Below, one piece after another: positions 18,333 to 27,189 of a stretch of 64,000 nucleotides of DNA. The notes beneath the pieces were generated by a model. It was not told the DNA's origin. It saw nothing but the letters and a program-made list of their open reading frames with translations, and made no database searches. This stretch comes from Phyllobacterium calauticae (GTDB taxonomy: Bacteria > Pseudomonadota > Alphaproteobacteria > Rhizobiales > Rhizobiaceae), in assembly GCF_019991125.1 (NCBI RefSeq), contig NZ_JAGENB010000006.1:1-64000 (forward strand), read 5' to 3'. A program made the position numbers and the translations under genes. Position 1 is the stretch's first letter, and every line of letters begins with the position of its first letter.

Positions 18333-19163
18333 ATGGCCTTGGCAATGGTAAAACCGGTTGCGGCCGCAACCGTTGAACAACCGCGAAATGCGATGGTGTC
18401 CATCGATTCGGTAACGATGTCATTCGGCACGTTCGTTGCGGTGGAGAACGTCGATCTGACGGTGGCCGATGGGGAGTTTCTTGCCATCGTCGGTCCCACC
18501 GGATGCGGCAAGAGCACGATATTGAACGCCATTGCCGGACTGCTCAAGCCGTCCGGCGGCCGTGTCTCGATTGATGGCAATCCGGTATCGGGCATCCAGA
18601 ACGATATCGGTTACCTGTTCCAGCAGGACGCCCTGCTGCCCTGGAAAACCGCAATCGAGAATGTTGAACTCGGGCTGCTGTTCAAAGGCGTGGCAACGGC
18701 GGAACGCCGCGAGCGGTCGATGATGTGGCTGGCCAAGGTGGGCTTGAAGGGTTTTGAGCAGCGATATCCGCACCAGCTGTCCGGCGGCCAGCGCAAGCGT
18801 GTGCAGATGGCGCAGGCGCTGATTACCGGCCCGAAAGTCATTCTGATGGACGAGCCGTTTTCGGCGCTTGATATCCATACCCGGCATCTGATGCAGAATG
18901 AGCTCCTGCGCCTGTGGCAGGAGGAGCGCCGCGCCGTGGTGATGATCACCCATGACCTGGAGGAAGCGATAGCGCTCGGCGACCGGGTGGCGGTGCTTGC
19001 CGCGGGGCCGCGCAGCCGGGTTATCGACAGTTTCGACGTGGACCTTGCGAGACCGCGCGACGTCGCTGAAATCAAACTGGATCCACGTTTTATGGATCTG
19101 TACCGCAATATCTGGGCGTCGCTGCGCGGCGAAGTGGAGAAGAGCTATGAACGTCGCGACTGA
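18333..19163 (+). CDS. ABC transporter ATP-binding protein (SsuB/TauB type)
   Basis: This is a 276-residue cytoplasmic ATPase. Walker A is GPTGCGKST (about residue 55), the signature is LSGGQRKR and Walker B is [12 protein letters not shown], followed by the switch histidine in VMITHDLEEA. The start ATG follows AGGGAGAG closely. Spacing to the binding protein is 11 bases, and its last 17 bases overlap the permease gene. It powers the importer encoded by its neighbours. Confidence 0.93.
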   Translation: MALAMVKPVAAATVEQPRNAMVSIDSVTMSFGTFVAVENVDLTVADGEFLAIVGPTGCGKSTILNAIAGLLKPSGGRVSIDGNPVSGIQNDIGYLFQQDALLPWKTAIENVELGLLFKGVATAERRERSMMWLAKVGLKGFEQRYPHQLSGGQRKRVQMAQALITGPKVILMDEPFSALDIHTRHLMQNELLRLWQEERRAVVMITHDLEEAIALGDRVAVLAAGPRSRVIDSFDVDLARPRDVAEIKLDPRFMDLYRNIWASLRGEVEKSYERRD

Positions 19164-19923
19164 ACGACTTATCCAACTGGGCCTGCTTGTGGCCATCCTC
19201 GGCGGCTGGCAGCTTGGCGTATCGACCGGTGTCATCGACGTGTTCTTTTTTCCGGCACCCGTCGACATTTTCAACCAGATCGTCAGCTGGGTCATCGATC
19301 CCAGTTTTTATCGCCATGTCACGATCACGCTGACGGAAACCGTTCTGGGCTATGTCATCGGAACGGGACTGGGCGTTGCCGCCGGCGTCTGGCTCGGTCT
19401 CAGCCGCAGTGCCGCGCGCATTCTCGATCCGTTCATCAAGGGCCTCAATGCCATTCCGCGTGTGGTGCTTGCGCCGATCTTCGTGCTGTGGCTCGGGCTT
19501 GGTTTGTGGTCGAAGGTGGCGCTCGCCGTCACACTGGTGTTCTTCATCACGTTCTTCAACGCCATGCAGGGCGTGCGCGAAGTCAATCCGGTGGTTCTGG
19601 CCAATGCCCGTATTCTCGGTGCAAAGCGTTCGGAACTCCTGCGCCATGTTTACTTTCCCGCTGCCGCCAGCTGGATTCTGTCCTCCCTGCGCACCTCCGT
19701 CGGCTTCGCGGTCGTTGGCGCCATCATCGGTGAATACCTTGGCGCGTCGGCAGGCCTTGGCTATCTGATCGCGCAGGCGGAAGGCAATTTCGATGCAGTC
19801 GGCGTTTTTGCCGGTATCATCATCCTGGCCGTCTTTGTTCTCGTCATCGACCGCGTGCTCGACGTGGTGGAGAACCGGCTGATCAAATGGCGACCGAACA
19901 CGGCTGAAGAGAAGACAGCCTGA
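19147..19923 (+). CDS. ABC transporter permease (SsuC/TauC type)
   Basis: The 258-residue membrane protein has about six helices and the EAA loop (LANARILGAKRSELLRHVYF), which docks the ATPase. The ATG at 19147 lies inside the end of the ATPase gene, 17 bases before its stop, indicating translational coupling. The frame stays open upstream, but that part is only ATPase sequence read in another frame. It completes the importer of the tautomerase cluster. Confidence 0.92.
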   Translation: MNVATERLIQLGLLVAILGGWQLGVSTGVIDVFFFPAPVDIFNQIVSWVIDPSFYRHVTITLTETVLGYVIGTGLGVAAGVWLGLSRSAARILDPFIKGLNAIPRVVLAPIFVLWLGLGLWSKVALAVTLVFFITFFNAMQGVREVNPVVLANARILGAKRSELLRHVYFPAAASWILSSLRTSVGFAVVGAIIGEYLGASAGLGYLIAQAEGNFDAVGVFAGIIILAVFVLVIDRVLDVVENRLIKWRPNTAEEKTA

Positions 19924-19936
19924 TCCGGTCAGGCTG
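19916..19936 (+). terminator. Hairpin at the end of the importer operon
   Basis: CAGCCTGA and TCAGGCTG form a perfect 8-base stem with a TCCGG loop that includes the permease stop codon. No T-run follows, so it may act as a Rho-linked stop or as an mRNA 3' stabiliser. Confidence 0.4.
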
Positions 19937-19985
19937 CCTGGTGACAGCCATAAATGCGGTTTGCCGCGGTGCTTTCCGGGACTTC

Positions 19986-20351
19986 TCAGGAGGCATCGCG
20001 GTCTTGAACCGTCACGCGCAGAATTTTCCCGGCTGCATCGAACAGAATGACTTCCTCGCCGGAACGCCGGGACACTTCACCCGTCTGGCGGTGCGTTGCG
20101 ACCAGACGCCAAACCGATCTGGCCGATTGGGGCGACAGTTCTTCGATCAGATCGTCCTCGGCGATCTGATCGGGATAGCTTGCAAAATAGACCTTGAATG
20201 CATCCAGGATAGCCTCCTGCCCGGCAATCTCACCAATACCGCTCGATGCATAGACGGCATCGATTGCGAAAAAGCCGGCAAGTACCTCAAAGTCGAGGGC
20301 ATTGATGGCAGCGTGGTAAAGGCGGGTTGTTTCAACGGGATTGAACGGCAT
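19986..20351 (-). CDS. SnoaL-like / nuclear transport factor 2-fold protein
   Basis: This is a 121-residue single-domain protein of the NTF2-like superfamily. Signs are ETTRLYHAAINALDFEVLAGFF at the start (helices forming the cone) and AEDDLIEELSPQSARSVWRL followed by strands at the end. Members include ketosteroid isomerases, polyketide cyclases and many binding proteins, so the reaction cannot be named. It stands alone, facing the end of the importer operon. Confidence 0.7.
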   Translation of the reverse strand: MPFNPVETTRLYHAAINALDFEVLAGFFAIDAVYASSGIGEIAGQEAILDAFKVYFASYPDQIAEDDLIEELSPQSARSVWRLVATHRQTGEVSRRSGEEVILFDAAGKILRVTVQDRDAS

Positions 20352-20534
20352 GAGAGGGTCTGACTCCGGTTTGAGCCGGTGGACAGTGCACTATCCCTCG
20401 CATTTGTTCCAGAACTCCCCTGCCCGAAATCGCAGGCGTTTGACAGCCGCCGCCGCTTCAAGGACATAATTGTCCGTGCACTGTTTCGGTGCAGCAGTGG
20501 ATGCAGCGGTCTTTCAGCAACGGGGTGAAAACAA

Positions 20535-21260
20535 GTGCAGACAGCACACACGGATATCAGTCAGAAGCATATGGCGGTGCGGACCCATGCACTGGACTTC
20601 TGGATGGCGCGCGCTGCCGTCCTCGTCGTCGCCGGATTGCAGTTCCTGCTGGTGAATGATTTCTCGTGGGGGCCGCGCTGGCTCGCGCCGGTGATCGAGC
20701 TTTTGCTGCTGGCGCCGCTTTCCATGGCAACCGCATGGGTGCAGACGCGGGCAAGGCAGGCAACGACGGACGAGCATTTTCATCTTGTCGGGCGTTCGCG
20801 GCGCCTGATCCGCCGCGCCGCCCTCGGCCTGACAATCCTGATCACGTTCATGAACTTTGTCGCGCTGTATTTTCTTGTAAGAGCCCTTCTCGGCGGGCAT
20901 GCCGGGTCGGCGCAGACACTGCTGATCGATGCGGTCAACATATGGGTGACGAACGTCATCGCCTTCACGCTTTGGTATTGGAGCATCGACCGCGGCGGCC
21001 CGGCCAGCCGCGGGCTGACATCAAAAACCTATGGCGATTTCCAGTTCCCGCAAATGGTCATTCAGGATGAACGGCTGAAAGACTGGTCACCCGGCTTCAT
21101 CGATTACCTCTTTCTGTCATTCACCAACGCGACGGCTTTCTCGCCGACCGACACGATGCCCCTGTCACCACGGGCAAAACTGCTCATGATGGCGGAAGCG
21201 TCGCTCTCCCTCCTGACCATCGCCCTTGTCGCAGCACGCGCCGTCAATATTCTGGCGTAG
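20535..21260 (+). CDS. Multi-pass membrane protein (DUF1345-like)
   Basis: The 241-residue protein has about six hydrophobic segments, at residues 24-45, 50-70, 96-118, 128-150, 186-205 and 215-240. The end reads YLFLSFTNATAFSPTDTMPL followed by a helix with a conserved-looking MAEASLSLLTIALV, which is similar in layout to DUF1345 membrane proteins and to the pore helix region of two-helix channels. The start is GTG 20535. An ATG at 20571 (MAVRTHAL) is the alternative. It may be cotranscribed with the next membrane gene, 20 bases downstream. The function is unknown. Confidence 0.7.
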   Translation: MQTAHTDISQKHMAVRTHALDFWMARAAVLVVAGLQFLLVNDFSWGPRWLAPVIELLLLAPLSMATAWVQTRARQATTDEHFHLVGRSRRLIRRAALGLTILITFMNFVALYFLVRALLGGHAGSAQTLLIDAVNIWVTNVIAFTLWYWSIDRGGPASRGLTSKTYGDFQFPQMVIQDERLKDWSPGFIDYLFLSFTNATAFSPTDTMPLSPRAKLLMMAEASLSLLTIALVAARAVNILA

Positions 21261-21280
21261 CGGCGGAACGGGAAGCCTTG

Positions 21281-21754
21281 ATGAACGAGAAGCGCATTCA
21301 CCGGATTTTCGAGATCAGCATCCTGTTGAAGGGCGCCCATGCGCTCATCGAGTGTATCGGCGGTCTGATCCTGGTTTTTGTCAACACGGCCTCTATCCGG
21401 TTGATGGTGAACACGTTCACACAGACGAGACTCCTGGACGATCCCGATGATTATATCGCCACGCACCTTGCAAGGCTTGCCAGCGATTTCTCCGTCAGCA
21501 GCCAGCATTTCTATGCCTTTTATCTGCTGAGCCATGGCCTCATCAAAGCCCTGCTTGTCATTGCGCTGCTGCGCAACAAGCTGTGGGCCTATCCGCTGTC
21601 CCTCGTGGTTCTGGGGCTGTTCATCGCCTATCAGCTTTATCGCTACTCCTACACGCAGAGTCCGGCGCTCATCGTGCTGACGGTTTTCGACCTGTTTGTC
21701 ATGCTGCTCATCTGGCACGAGTATCGACTGGTTCAAAAGCACGTCGCGCGGTAG
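21281..21754 (+). CDS. DUF2127 membrane protein
   Basis: The 157-residue protein has four predicted helices. FEISILLKGAHALIE at the start and HFYAFYLLSHGLIKALLV in the middle are typical of the DUF2127 family, whose function is unknown. The ATG at 21281 is used; a TTG directly before it is possible. It follows the DUF1345-like gene by 20 bases in the same direction, so the two membrane proteins may work together. Confidence 0.8.
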   Translation: MNEKRIHRIFEISILLKGAHALIECIGGLILVFVNTASIRLMVNTFTQTRLLDDPDDYIATHLARLASDFSVSSQHFYAFYLLSHGLIKALLVIALLRNKLWAYPLSLVVLGLFIAYQLYRYSYTQSPALIVLTVFDLFVMLLIWHEYRLVQKHVAR

Positions 21755-21790
21755 GTCACCCCGATTACGCTGAAATCCCTTTTATGGTTG

Positions 21791-22147
21791 TCAGAGTTCC
21801 ATAAAGGACTCGAACCCGCCATAGATCATGCGCTTGCCATCGAAGGGCATCTCCCATTTATCGCTGGCAAGTCGGGGATCCGCCATGGCTTTCTTGTTGG
21901 TTTCGTCCCGCTGCTTTCGTGACGCATGAACAATCCACGAAAAGACGACGACTTCATCGTCCTTCGCCTGCACGGCGCGCGGAAACGAGGTGAGTTCGCC
22001 ATAGGGAACGTCATCGCCAAGGCATTCTACATAGGCCAGCGCGCCATGTTCCTTCCAGACATCACCAGCCACGCGTGCCATGGCCTTGTAGGCATCGATC
22101 TTGTCCTTCGGTACGGCAAGCACAAATCCATCAACATAGGTCATCAT
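21791..22147 (-). CDS. DUF1428 family protein
   Basis: This is a 118-residue soluble protein with a ferredoxin-like alpha/beta-barrel fold. The start YVDGFVLAVPKDKIDAYKAMA, the VECLGDDVPYGE stretch and the MPFDGKRMIYGGFE end are hallmarks of DUF1428 (YbaA-like). Related barrels are monooxygenase-like or dimeric binding proteins. It lies upstream of nothing in its own direction and 80 bases from the SRPBCC gene; both read on the minus strand and may share a transcript. Confidence 0.85.
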   Translation of the reverse strand: MMTYVDGFVLAVPKDKIDAYKAMARVAGDVWKEHGALAYVECLGDDVPYGELTSFPRAVQAKDDEVVVFSWIVHASRKQRDETNKKAMADPRLASDKWEMPFDGKRMIYGGFESFMEL

Positions 22148-22227
22148 ACCCTCCTCATTCGGTTCAACGGCCCTAGGACGATTGAACGGGCCGACATTCT
22201 ACATCGTTCCCGTTTTTATTCGGGCGC

Positions 22228-22689
22228 TTACATATCTTTCGGCCAATGGCGTGTCGCTTCAAGCGATTCACCTGTCTCAAGCAGGCTCTTGAGGCTCGAG
22301 AGAAGGCTGGGCCATCCGGTGGAAACCTTTTCGATCAGCTTGGATTCCGGCCGGTCCATCTCATGGACTACAGTCAGTTTCACCATATCGCCCATCGGAT
22401 CAAGCTCATAGGTGAGGCGCGAAAATCCCTCCTGCTTCAATTCCGGCATGAATTCGTTGCGCCAGGACAGAACGAGGCGTTTGGGCGGATCAATTTCAAC
22501 AACCTCTCCGGCATCGCCGACCCGCCCGTCCGGAATCATGAGTTTCCACGAGGAACCGGGCTGCCAATCGCAATCCTGCCAGGTTCCCGCCCAATACTGC
22601 CGGGTAAATTCCGGATCGATCAGCGCGTGCCAGAGCTTTTCCGGCGTTGTGCGGATATAGGTCACGTACACAAATCGGGGTTTAGTCAT
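22228..22689 (-). CDS. SRPBCC (AHSA1-type) domain protein
   Basis: The 153-residue protein has the START/SRPBCC fold found in Aha1 and in CalC-like small-molecule binders. FVYVTYIRTTPEKLWHALID at the start and SGWPSLLSSLKSLLETGE-like sequence at the end are typical of the ArsR-linked subgroup. The ATG at 22689 overlaps the end of the arsR-type gene by eight bases, so the two are coupled. This pairing is very common, and the SRPBCC protein probably binds the compound that the regulator senses. Confidence 0.88.
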   Translation of the reverse strand: MTKPRFVYVTYIRTTPEKLWHALIDPEFTRQYWAGTWQDCDWQPGSSWKLMIPDGRVGDAGEVVEIDPPKRLVLSWRNEFMPELKQEGFSRLTYELDPMGDMVKLTVVHEMDRPESKLIEKVSTGWPSLLSSLKSLLETGESLEATRHWPKDM

Positions 22690-23020
22690 GGCCGTCTTCC
22701 TCCAGGGTTTTCTTGAGTTCATCGAGGGTGCGCAGCGGACCCCGTTCATACTTGTGGATCCAGCGCGTGGAAATTTCATGGATCGGCACCGGGTTGAGGT
22801 AGTGCAGCTTTTCCCTGCCCCGCCAGACCGTCGCGATGAGATTGGCCTCTTCCAATATTGCAAGATGCTTGGTTACGGCCTGACGCGTCATGTCGATGCC
22901 CTCGCAGAGTTCGCCCAGCGTCTGGCCGTTCCTGGCAAAGAGGTTGTCGAGCAATTGGCGCCGGCTCACATCGGCAAGGGCCCGGAATGTCGCGTCTATG
23001 GTCATATCCACATTATGCAA
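22682..23020 (-). CDS. ArsR-family transcriptional regulator
   Basis: The 112-residue winged-helix repressor shows ALADVSRRQLLDNLF followed by the recognition helix region MTRQAVTKHLAILEEANL. It has no obvious metal-binding cysteine pair, so it is likely one of the non-metal ArsR proteins that partner SRPBCC proteins. A start at an internal ATG (MTIDATFRAL, about 23005) is also plausible. It is the first gene of the pair and probably represses its own transcription. Confidence 0.9.
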   Translation of the reverse strand: MHNVDMTIDATFRALADVSRRQLLDNLFARNGQTLGELCEGIDMTRQAVTKHLAILEEANLIATVWRGREKLHYLNPVPIHEISTRWIHKYERGPLRTLDELKKTLEEDGHD

Positions 23021-23123
23021 CCTTTTAGTTGCATGTTAAACCATTACGCGATGCCGCTGGGTTACACACCCTGTGCAACAGCCATGCATCAAAACTTGAA
23101 AAATGAAATATTGTCGAAATAAC

Positions 23124-23161
23124 AGTGGAGTAACCGATCTTTCTAAAGCGGTTACTCCACT
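23124..23161. terminator. Strong bidirectional hairpin after the sugar-importer operon
   Basis: A perfect 13-base stem (AGTGGAGTAACCG with its complement) encloses a 12-base loop. It lies just beyond the stop of the substrate-binding gene on the minus strand and ahead of the arsR-type gene. The tails are only moderately T-rich (TTCTTT on the plus strand). Confidence 0.7.
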
Positions 23162-23177
23162 TCTTTGCTCTCAATGG

Positions 23178-24146
23178 TCAAAGACCGTTCTTTTTGAGAA
23201 TCTCCGGCGCATTCGCCTTGGTGATGGTTTCAGTACCGAGAACGATCTTCTTTTCCACCTTTTCGCCCGCCAGAACTTTCAGCGCCTGGCGCAATCCCTC
23301 CGCTCCGGGTGTCGGGTAGAGGAATGTTGCGGCAAGTTCCCCCTTGTTGACCCACTGGACGCCTTCATTCGGCAGTCCGTCGACACCGAGGAACAGGATA
23401 TCCTTCTCGCGCCCCGCATCCTTGGCGGCAAGGTAGGCACCATAGGCCATCGGATCATTGTGGCCGTAGACCAGCTTGATGTCCTCATGGTTGCGCAGGG
23501 CGGTTGCCATGATGTTGTAGGCCTGATCTTGCTTCCAGTCACCGGACTGCTTGTCCAGGAGATAGGTGATGCCCTTCTCCGCGTCGGTGTATTTGTGGAA
23601 ACCGTTGCTGCGGTCATGGCTTGCCTGCGTGCCGAGGCCACCCCAGATTTCGACGACGGTGCCCTTGGCCTTGCCCTTGCCGCCGAGCAGTTCCACGGCA
23701 TGTTGTCCCGCTGCTTCGCCGATCACCACATTGTCGCCGCCGATCCACTGGGTGAACTTGTCGGTATCGACGTTGCGGTCAAGCACGATCACCGGAATGC
23801 CGGCATCCATCGCCTTTTCCACGACACCGGTCAGGCCTGCGGATTCCTTGGGTGAAATCAGGATTGCGTCCACCTCCTGCCGGATGAAATTTTCAACGTC
23901 GGCCACCTGCTTTTCCGTCTTGTCCTGGCCATCGGCGACAAGCAGCTCAACATTCGGATGGTTTTTGGCTTCGGCAACCAGATCCTTGTTGAACTGAACG
24001 CGCCAGGGCTCGACGGTCGTGGTCTGGCTGAAGCCGATGACATACTTATCCTTGGCCCATGCACCCGGCATGTGCAGCGCCAGCGGCGCGATGAAAGCGG
24101 TTGCCATTGCCAATCTGGCAAAATGTCTGCGTGTCAGATTCATCAT
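23178..24146 (-). CDS. Sugar ABC importer substrate-binding protein (RbsB-like)
   Basis: The 322-residue periplasmic binding protein belongs to the ribose/galactose type (peripla_BP_4). The start reads TRRHFARLAMATAF, a likely twin-arginine or Sec signal, ending at GAWA before KDKYVIGFSQ. VDAILISPKESAGLT and GIPVIVLDRNV (about residues 90-120) are typical of the family. It is the last gene of the operon after the ATPase and permease genes, an order less usual than binding protein first. The sugar is not identifiable. Confidence 0.9.
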   Translation of the reverse strand: MMNLTRRHFARLAMATAFIAPLALHMPGAWAKDKYVIGFSQTTTVEPWRVQFNKDLVAEAKNHPNVELLVADGQDKTEKQVADVENFIRQEVDAILISPKESAGLTGVVEKAMDAGIPVIVLDRNVDTDKFTQWIGGDNVVIGEAAGQHAVELLGGKGKAKGTVVEIWGGLGTQASHDRSNGFHKYTDAEKGITYLLDKQSGDWKQDQAYNIMATALRNHEDIKLVYGHNDPMAYGAYLAAKDAGREKDILFLGVDGLPNEGVQWVNKGELAATFLYPTPGAEGLRQALKVLAGEKVEKKIVLGTETITKANAPEILKKNGL

Positions 24147-24174
24147 ATCCTCCCTGATATTGCTTGTTGTCAGT

Positions 24175-25500
24175 TCATTCCCCCTGCCCTTGCCGGTTTT
24201 CTGGCTTGCCGGGCACGGATTTCTTGGACGGCGTGGCTGTCATGAGCTGGTGGAGAAAAAACAGCCATCCGCTGGAGCGCCGCTCCTGCAGCAGCACCGC
24301 CACGATGATGATGATGCCCTTGAGCACCAGCTGCGTGTTGCTGTCGATATTGTTGAGCTGCAGGATATTGCTGAGAAAGCCGAAGATGAGGACGCCGACA
24401 AGGGTGCCGATCATCGAGCCGCGACCGCCCATCAAGCTGGTGCCGCCGATCACCACGGCGGCAATGGCGTCGAGTTCAAGCCCCATGCCCGCATCGGGCT
24501 TTCCCTGCCTGTATTGCGCGACATAGAGAATGCCGGCCAGTGCGGCGAGATATCCCGATATGGCATAGACGCTGATCTTTACCCGCCAGACCGGCACACC
24601 AGCGAGCCGCGCCGCCTCTTCATTGCCGCCGATGGCATAGATGTACCGTCCGAACTTGGTGTATTTCAGGATCACCCAGAACAGGAGAATGATGCCGGCG
24701 AAAATCAGACCCGGCACCGGAATCAGCCCGAAAATGAGCGCGCGCAGGAATTCGAAATTCGCCGTCGCGTTGCTGCCGGTATAGACCGGCCAGACCGCCG
24801 TATTCTGCCCCGCCGTCAGGCGGGCAATGCCCAGTCCCGCCACCATCATGGCAAGGGTCACGATGAAGGGCTGCAGGCGACCGCCGACGATGACGAGGCC
24901 GTTGACCATGCCGAGCATGAAACCGACGGCCGGAACCACCACGAGTACCAGCAGCACGCCGGCCTTTGCATCAGCGCCGGAGGCGACCCACCAGGCAATA
25001 GCGGCCGCGGCGACCACAGCCACAAGGGCGATAATGCGGTTCAGTTGCGTCCGGTCATTTTCGGGCTCGCCAACGGAGCGGCCAGGTACCTTGGCAAGGA
25101 ACAGCCCTGCCCCCAGCACAACAAGGAATGCCAGCACGAAAATGGCGGGAACGCCAATGGAATAGGCGGCCGACCAGCCCTCATTGGTCAGAAGCATGGC
25201 GCAGACGACGGAACCCAGCGCAAGCACGGACCCGACCGAGAGGTCAATTCCGGCAATGAGGATCACCAGTGTCATGCCCACGGCAGTAATGCCGGTAACC
25301 GAAATCTGCCGGAAAACATCGGACAGGTTGCCGTAGGACAGGAAAATATTGTGCCCCTTGGACGAGATCGGCGATGAGAAAATGCCGACCAGAAACAGCA
25401 GCACCAATCCCCAGTAGAGCTTGGTTGCATTCAGCAGGCGCTTGATCCGGCCAAGATTGCCTTGGGATGACTGCATGGTCTGCTCGCTCGTTCGTGTCAT
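24175..25500 (-). CDS. Sugar ABC transporter permease (RbsC/AraH type)
   Basis: This is a 441-residue integral membrane protein of the branched-chain/ribose permease family with about ten helices. GMTLVILIAGIDLSVGSVLALG near residue 80 and AIAAVVIGGTSLMGGRGS near residue 360 are the family signatures. The centre contains an extra segment with additional helices (about residues 145-190), making it longer than RbsC (about 320). The start codon overlaps the ATPase stop by ATGA, so translation is coupled. Confidence 0.92.
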   Translation of the reverse strand: MTRTSEQTMQSSQGNLGRIKRLLNATKLYWGLVLLFLVGIFSSPISSKGHNIFLSYGNLSDVFRQISVTGITAVGMTLVILIAGIDLSVGSVLALGSVVCAMLLTNEGWSAAYSIGVPAIFVLAFLVVLGAGLFLAKVPGRSVGEPENDRTQLNRIIALVAVVAAAAIAWWVASGADAKAGVLLVLVVVPAVGFMLGMVNGLVIVGGRLQPFIVTLAMMVAGLGIARLTAGQNTAVWPVYTGSNATANFEFLRALIFGLIPVPGLIFAGIILLFWVILKYTKFGRYIYAIGGNEEAARLAGVPVWRVKISVYAISGYLAALAGILYVAQYRQGKPDAGMGLELDAIAAVVIGGTSLMGGRGSMIGTLVGVLIFGFLSNILQLNNIDSNTQLVLKGIIIIVAVLLQERRSSGWLFFLHQLMTATPSKKSVPGKPENRQGQGE

Positions 25501-27053
25501 GCCGCGCCCCTTGTCAGAGCCGTGCCCAGGGGTGTCGCCAGTTCCATCACCTGTTCTTCGGAAAACGCTGTGCTCTCAAGAATGCCCGCCGCCCTGCCCT
25601 CGCACATCACGAGGATGCGGCTGGAGAGCGCAAGAAGTTCCGGCAATTCGGAACTCACCATGATCACCGCAACGCCGGACAGGGCGAGCTTTTTCAGGAG
25701 CTCGTAGATTTCATCCTTGGCGCCGACGTCGATCCCCCGGGTCGGTTCATCCAAGAGGACGACGCTGGGCCGGGTTTCCAGCCATTTGCCCAGCACGATC
25801 TTTTGCTGGTTGCCGCCGCTCAGCTGATCGATCTTCTGGTCCGGGCCATCGCAGCGCACGTGCATCGCTTTGATGATCCGGCCCGCTACGGGGTCCTCGC
25901 GCCGGCGGCTGATCCAGCCGAACGGCGCGAGCCAGGACAAGGACGGCAGCACGGCATTGGCCCGGATGTCCGCATCCATGAGAAGACCCGTTCCCTTGCG
26001 GTCCTCGGTGAGGAAGGCAATGCCCTTCGCCACCGACCGGCGCGGGGTCAGGGAAGCGGCGGCAAGGCTGGTGCCGTTGCGGGTGATCGTGCCGGAGCGT
26101 TCTCCAGTCGCCGCGCCAAAAATCAGTTCGAGCACTTCAGTGCGCCCGGAACCGAGCAGCCCGCCGATCCCGAGAATTTCACCGGCGTGGAGATCGAAGC
26201 TCACATCGTCGACAACATTGTGCATGCTGCCGCGCGAATTCGGGCGGCGCAGGCCGAGATGGCGCGCTTCAAGCACAATCGGCCTGCCCGATCTATCCGC
26301 CTTGGGTTCCGGCGCAGCCAGATCGCGCCCAACCATCATGCGGATGAGATCGCGCTCGCTTACATCCTGCGCCCGGCGCGTGGCGATGAAGCTGCCGTCG
26401 CGCAACACGGTGATCTTGTCGGCAAGCGAGAATATTTCATTCATCCGGTGGGAAATGTAGATAATGGCAACGCCGTTGCGGGCGAGTTCCCGCACAAAAC
26501 TTGCCAGTCTCTGGGCTTCGGCCTCCGACAGCGCCGAGGTCGGCTCGTCCAGAACCAGCACGTCGGCATTCAGGGACAATGCGCGGGCAATCTCGACAAG
26601 CTGCTGCTCGCCGACGCGCAAATTCTCCACGTCGGCACGCGGATCGATATCGATGCCGAAGCGGTCGAGCAGTTGCGCGCTCCTCGTCTCGATGCTCTTG
26701 CGATCAATGAACAGGCCGCCGATCAACGGCTCGCGCCCGAGAAAAATATTCTCGGACACGCTGAGGCTTGGAATGAGATTGAGTTCCTGGTGGATGATGG
26801 CGATGCCGTTATGCTCGGCTTCGCGCGGCGAGGCGAAGTCGACCGCCCGCCCCCGGACAAGCATGTCACCGCCGCTGCGGCGATGCACGCCGCTGAGGAT
26901 TTTCACCAGCGTCGACTTGCCCGCACCGTTCTCCCCCATGATGGCATGAATCTCGCCCGGATAGATGTCGAGATCGATACTTCGCAGGGCAACAATATGA
27001 GCGAATGACTTGCTGATGCCGCGCATCGAGACGATCGGCAGCTGACTATCCAA
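25497..27053 (-). CDS. Sugar ABC transporter ATP-binding protein, duplicated (RbsA/XylG type)
   Basis: The 518-residue ATPase has two nucleotide-binding domains. The first has Walker A GENGAGKST and Walker B ADVLVLDEPTSAL. The second has a degenerate Walker A GLLGSGRTE and the signature LSGGNQQK, as usual in this family. The TTG at 27053 is chosen because GGGAGGA lies seven bases before it and the family's conserved start (IVSMRGISKSF) follows. The frame is open to 27164, but that part overlaps the regulatory region. It is first in the operon and divergent from the GntR gene. Confidence 0.93.
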   Translation of the reverse strand: MDSQLPIVSMRGISKSFAHIVALRSIDLDIYPGEIHAIMGENGAGKSTLVKILSGVHRRSGGDMLVRGRAVDFASPREAEHNGIAIIHQELNLIPSLSVSENIFLGREPLIGGLFIDRKSIETRSAQLLDRFGIDIDPRADVENLRVGEQQLVEIARALSLNADVLVLDEPTSALSEAEAQRLASFVRELARNGVAIIYISHRMNEIFSLADKITVLRDGSFIATRRAQDVSERDLIRMMVGRDLAAPEPKADRSGRPIVLEARHLGLRRPNSRGSMHNVVDDVSFDLHAGEILGIGGLLGSGRTEVLELIFGAATGERSGTITRNGTSLAAASLTPRRSVAKGIAFLTEDRKGTGLLMDADIRANAVLPSLSWLAPFGWISRRREDPVAGRIIKAMHVRCDGPDQKIDQLSGGNQQKIVLGKWLETRPSVVLLDEPTRGIDVGAKDEIYELLKKLALSGVAVIMVSSELPELLALSSRILVMCEGRAAGILESTAFSEEQVMELATPLGTALTRGAA

Positions 27054-27083
27054 AATGTTCCTCCCAAAACATTCTTTCAAGTT

Positions 27084-27105
27084 AATATGTAACATGTTAG
27101 ATGTT
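27084..27105. promoter_or_regulatory. Candidate operator for the GntR regulator
   Basis: A perfect 10-base palindrome TAACATGTTA (27090-27099) is extended on both sides to an imperfect 22-base palindrome. It lies in the gap between the divergent sugar-importer ATPase and GntR genes, where a repressor site would control both. GntR/FadR-type operators are short palindromes of this kind. Confidence 0.6.
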
Positions 27106-27189
27106 ATTAGGCAGGAGTCAAATGCTTCATTCGGAGAAATGGAATTCAGCCTCCCGCCATGCAACAGGGCCTACCGGGGAGCTTTGGAC

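Noticed and set aside
25467-27008. A 513-codon open frame on the plus strand opposite the sugar ATPase
   Set aside because: The minus-strand ATPase has all its motifs. The opposite frame matches nothing.
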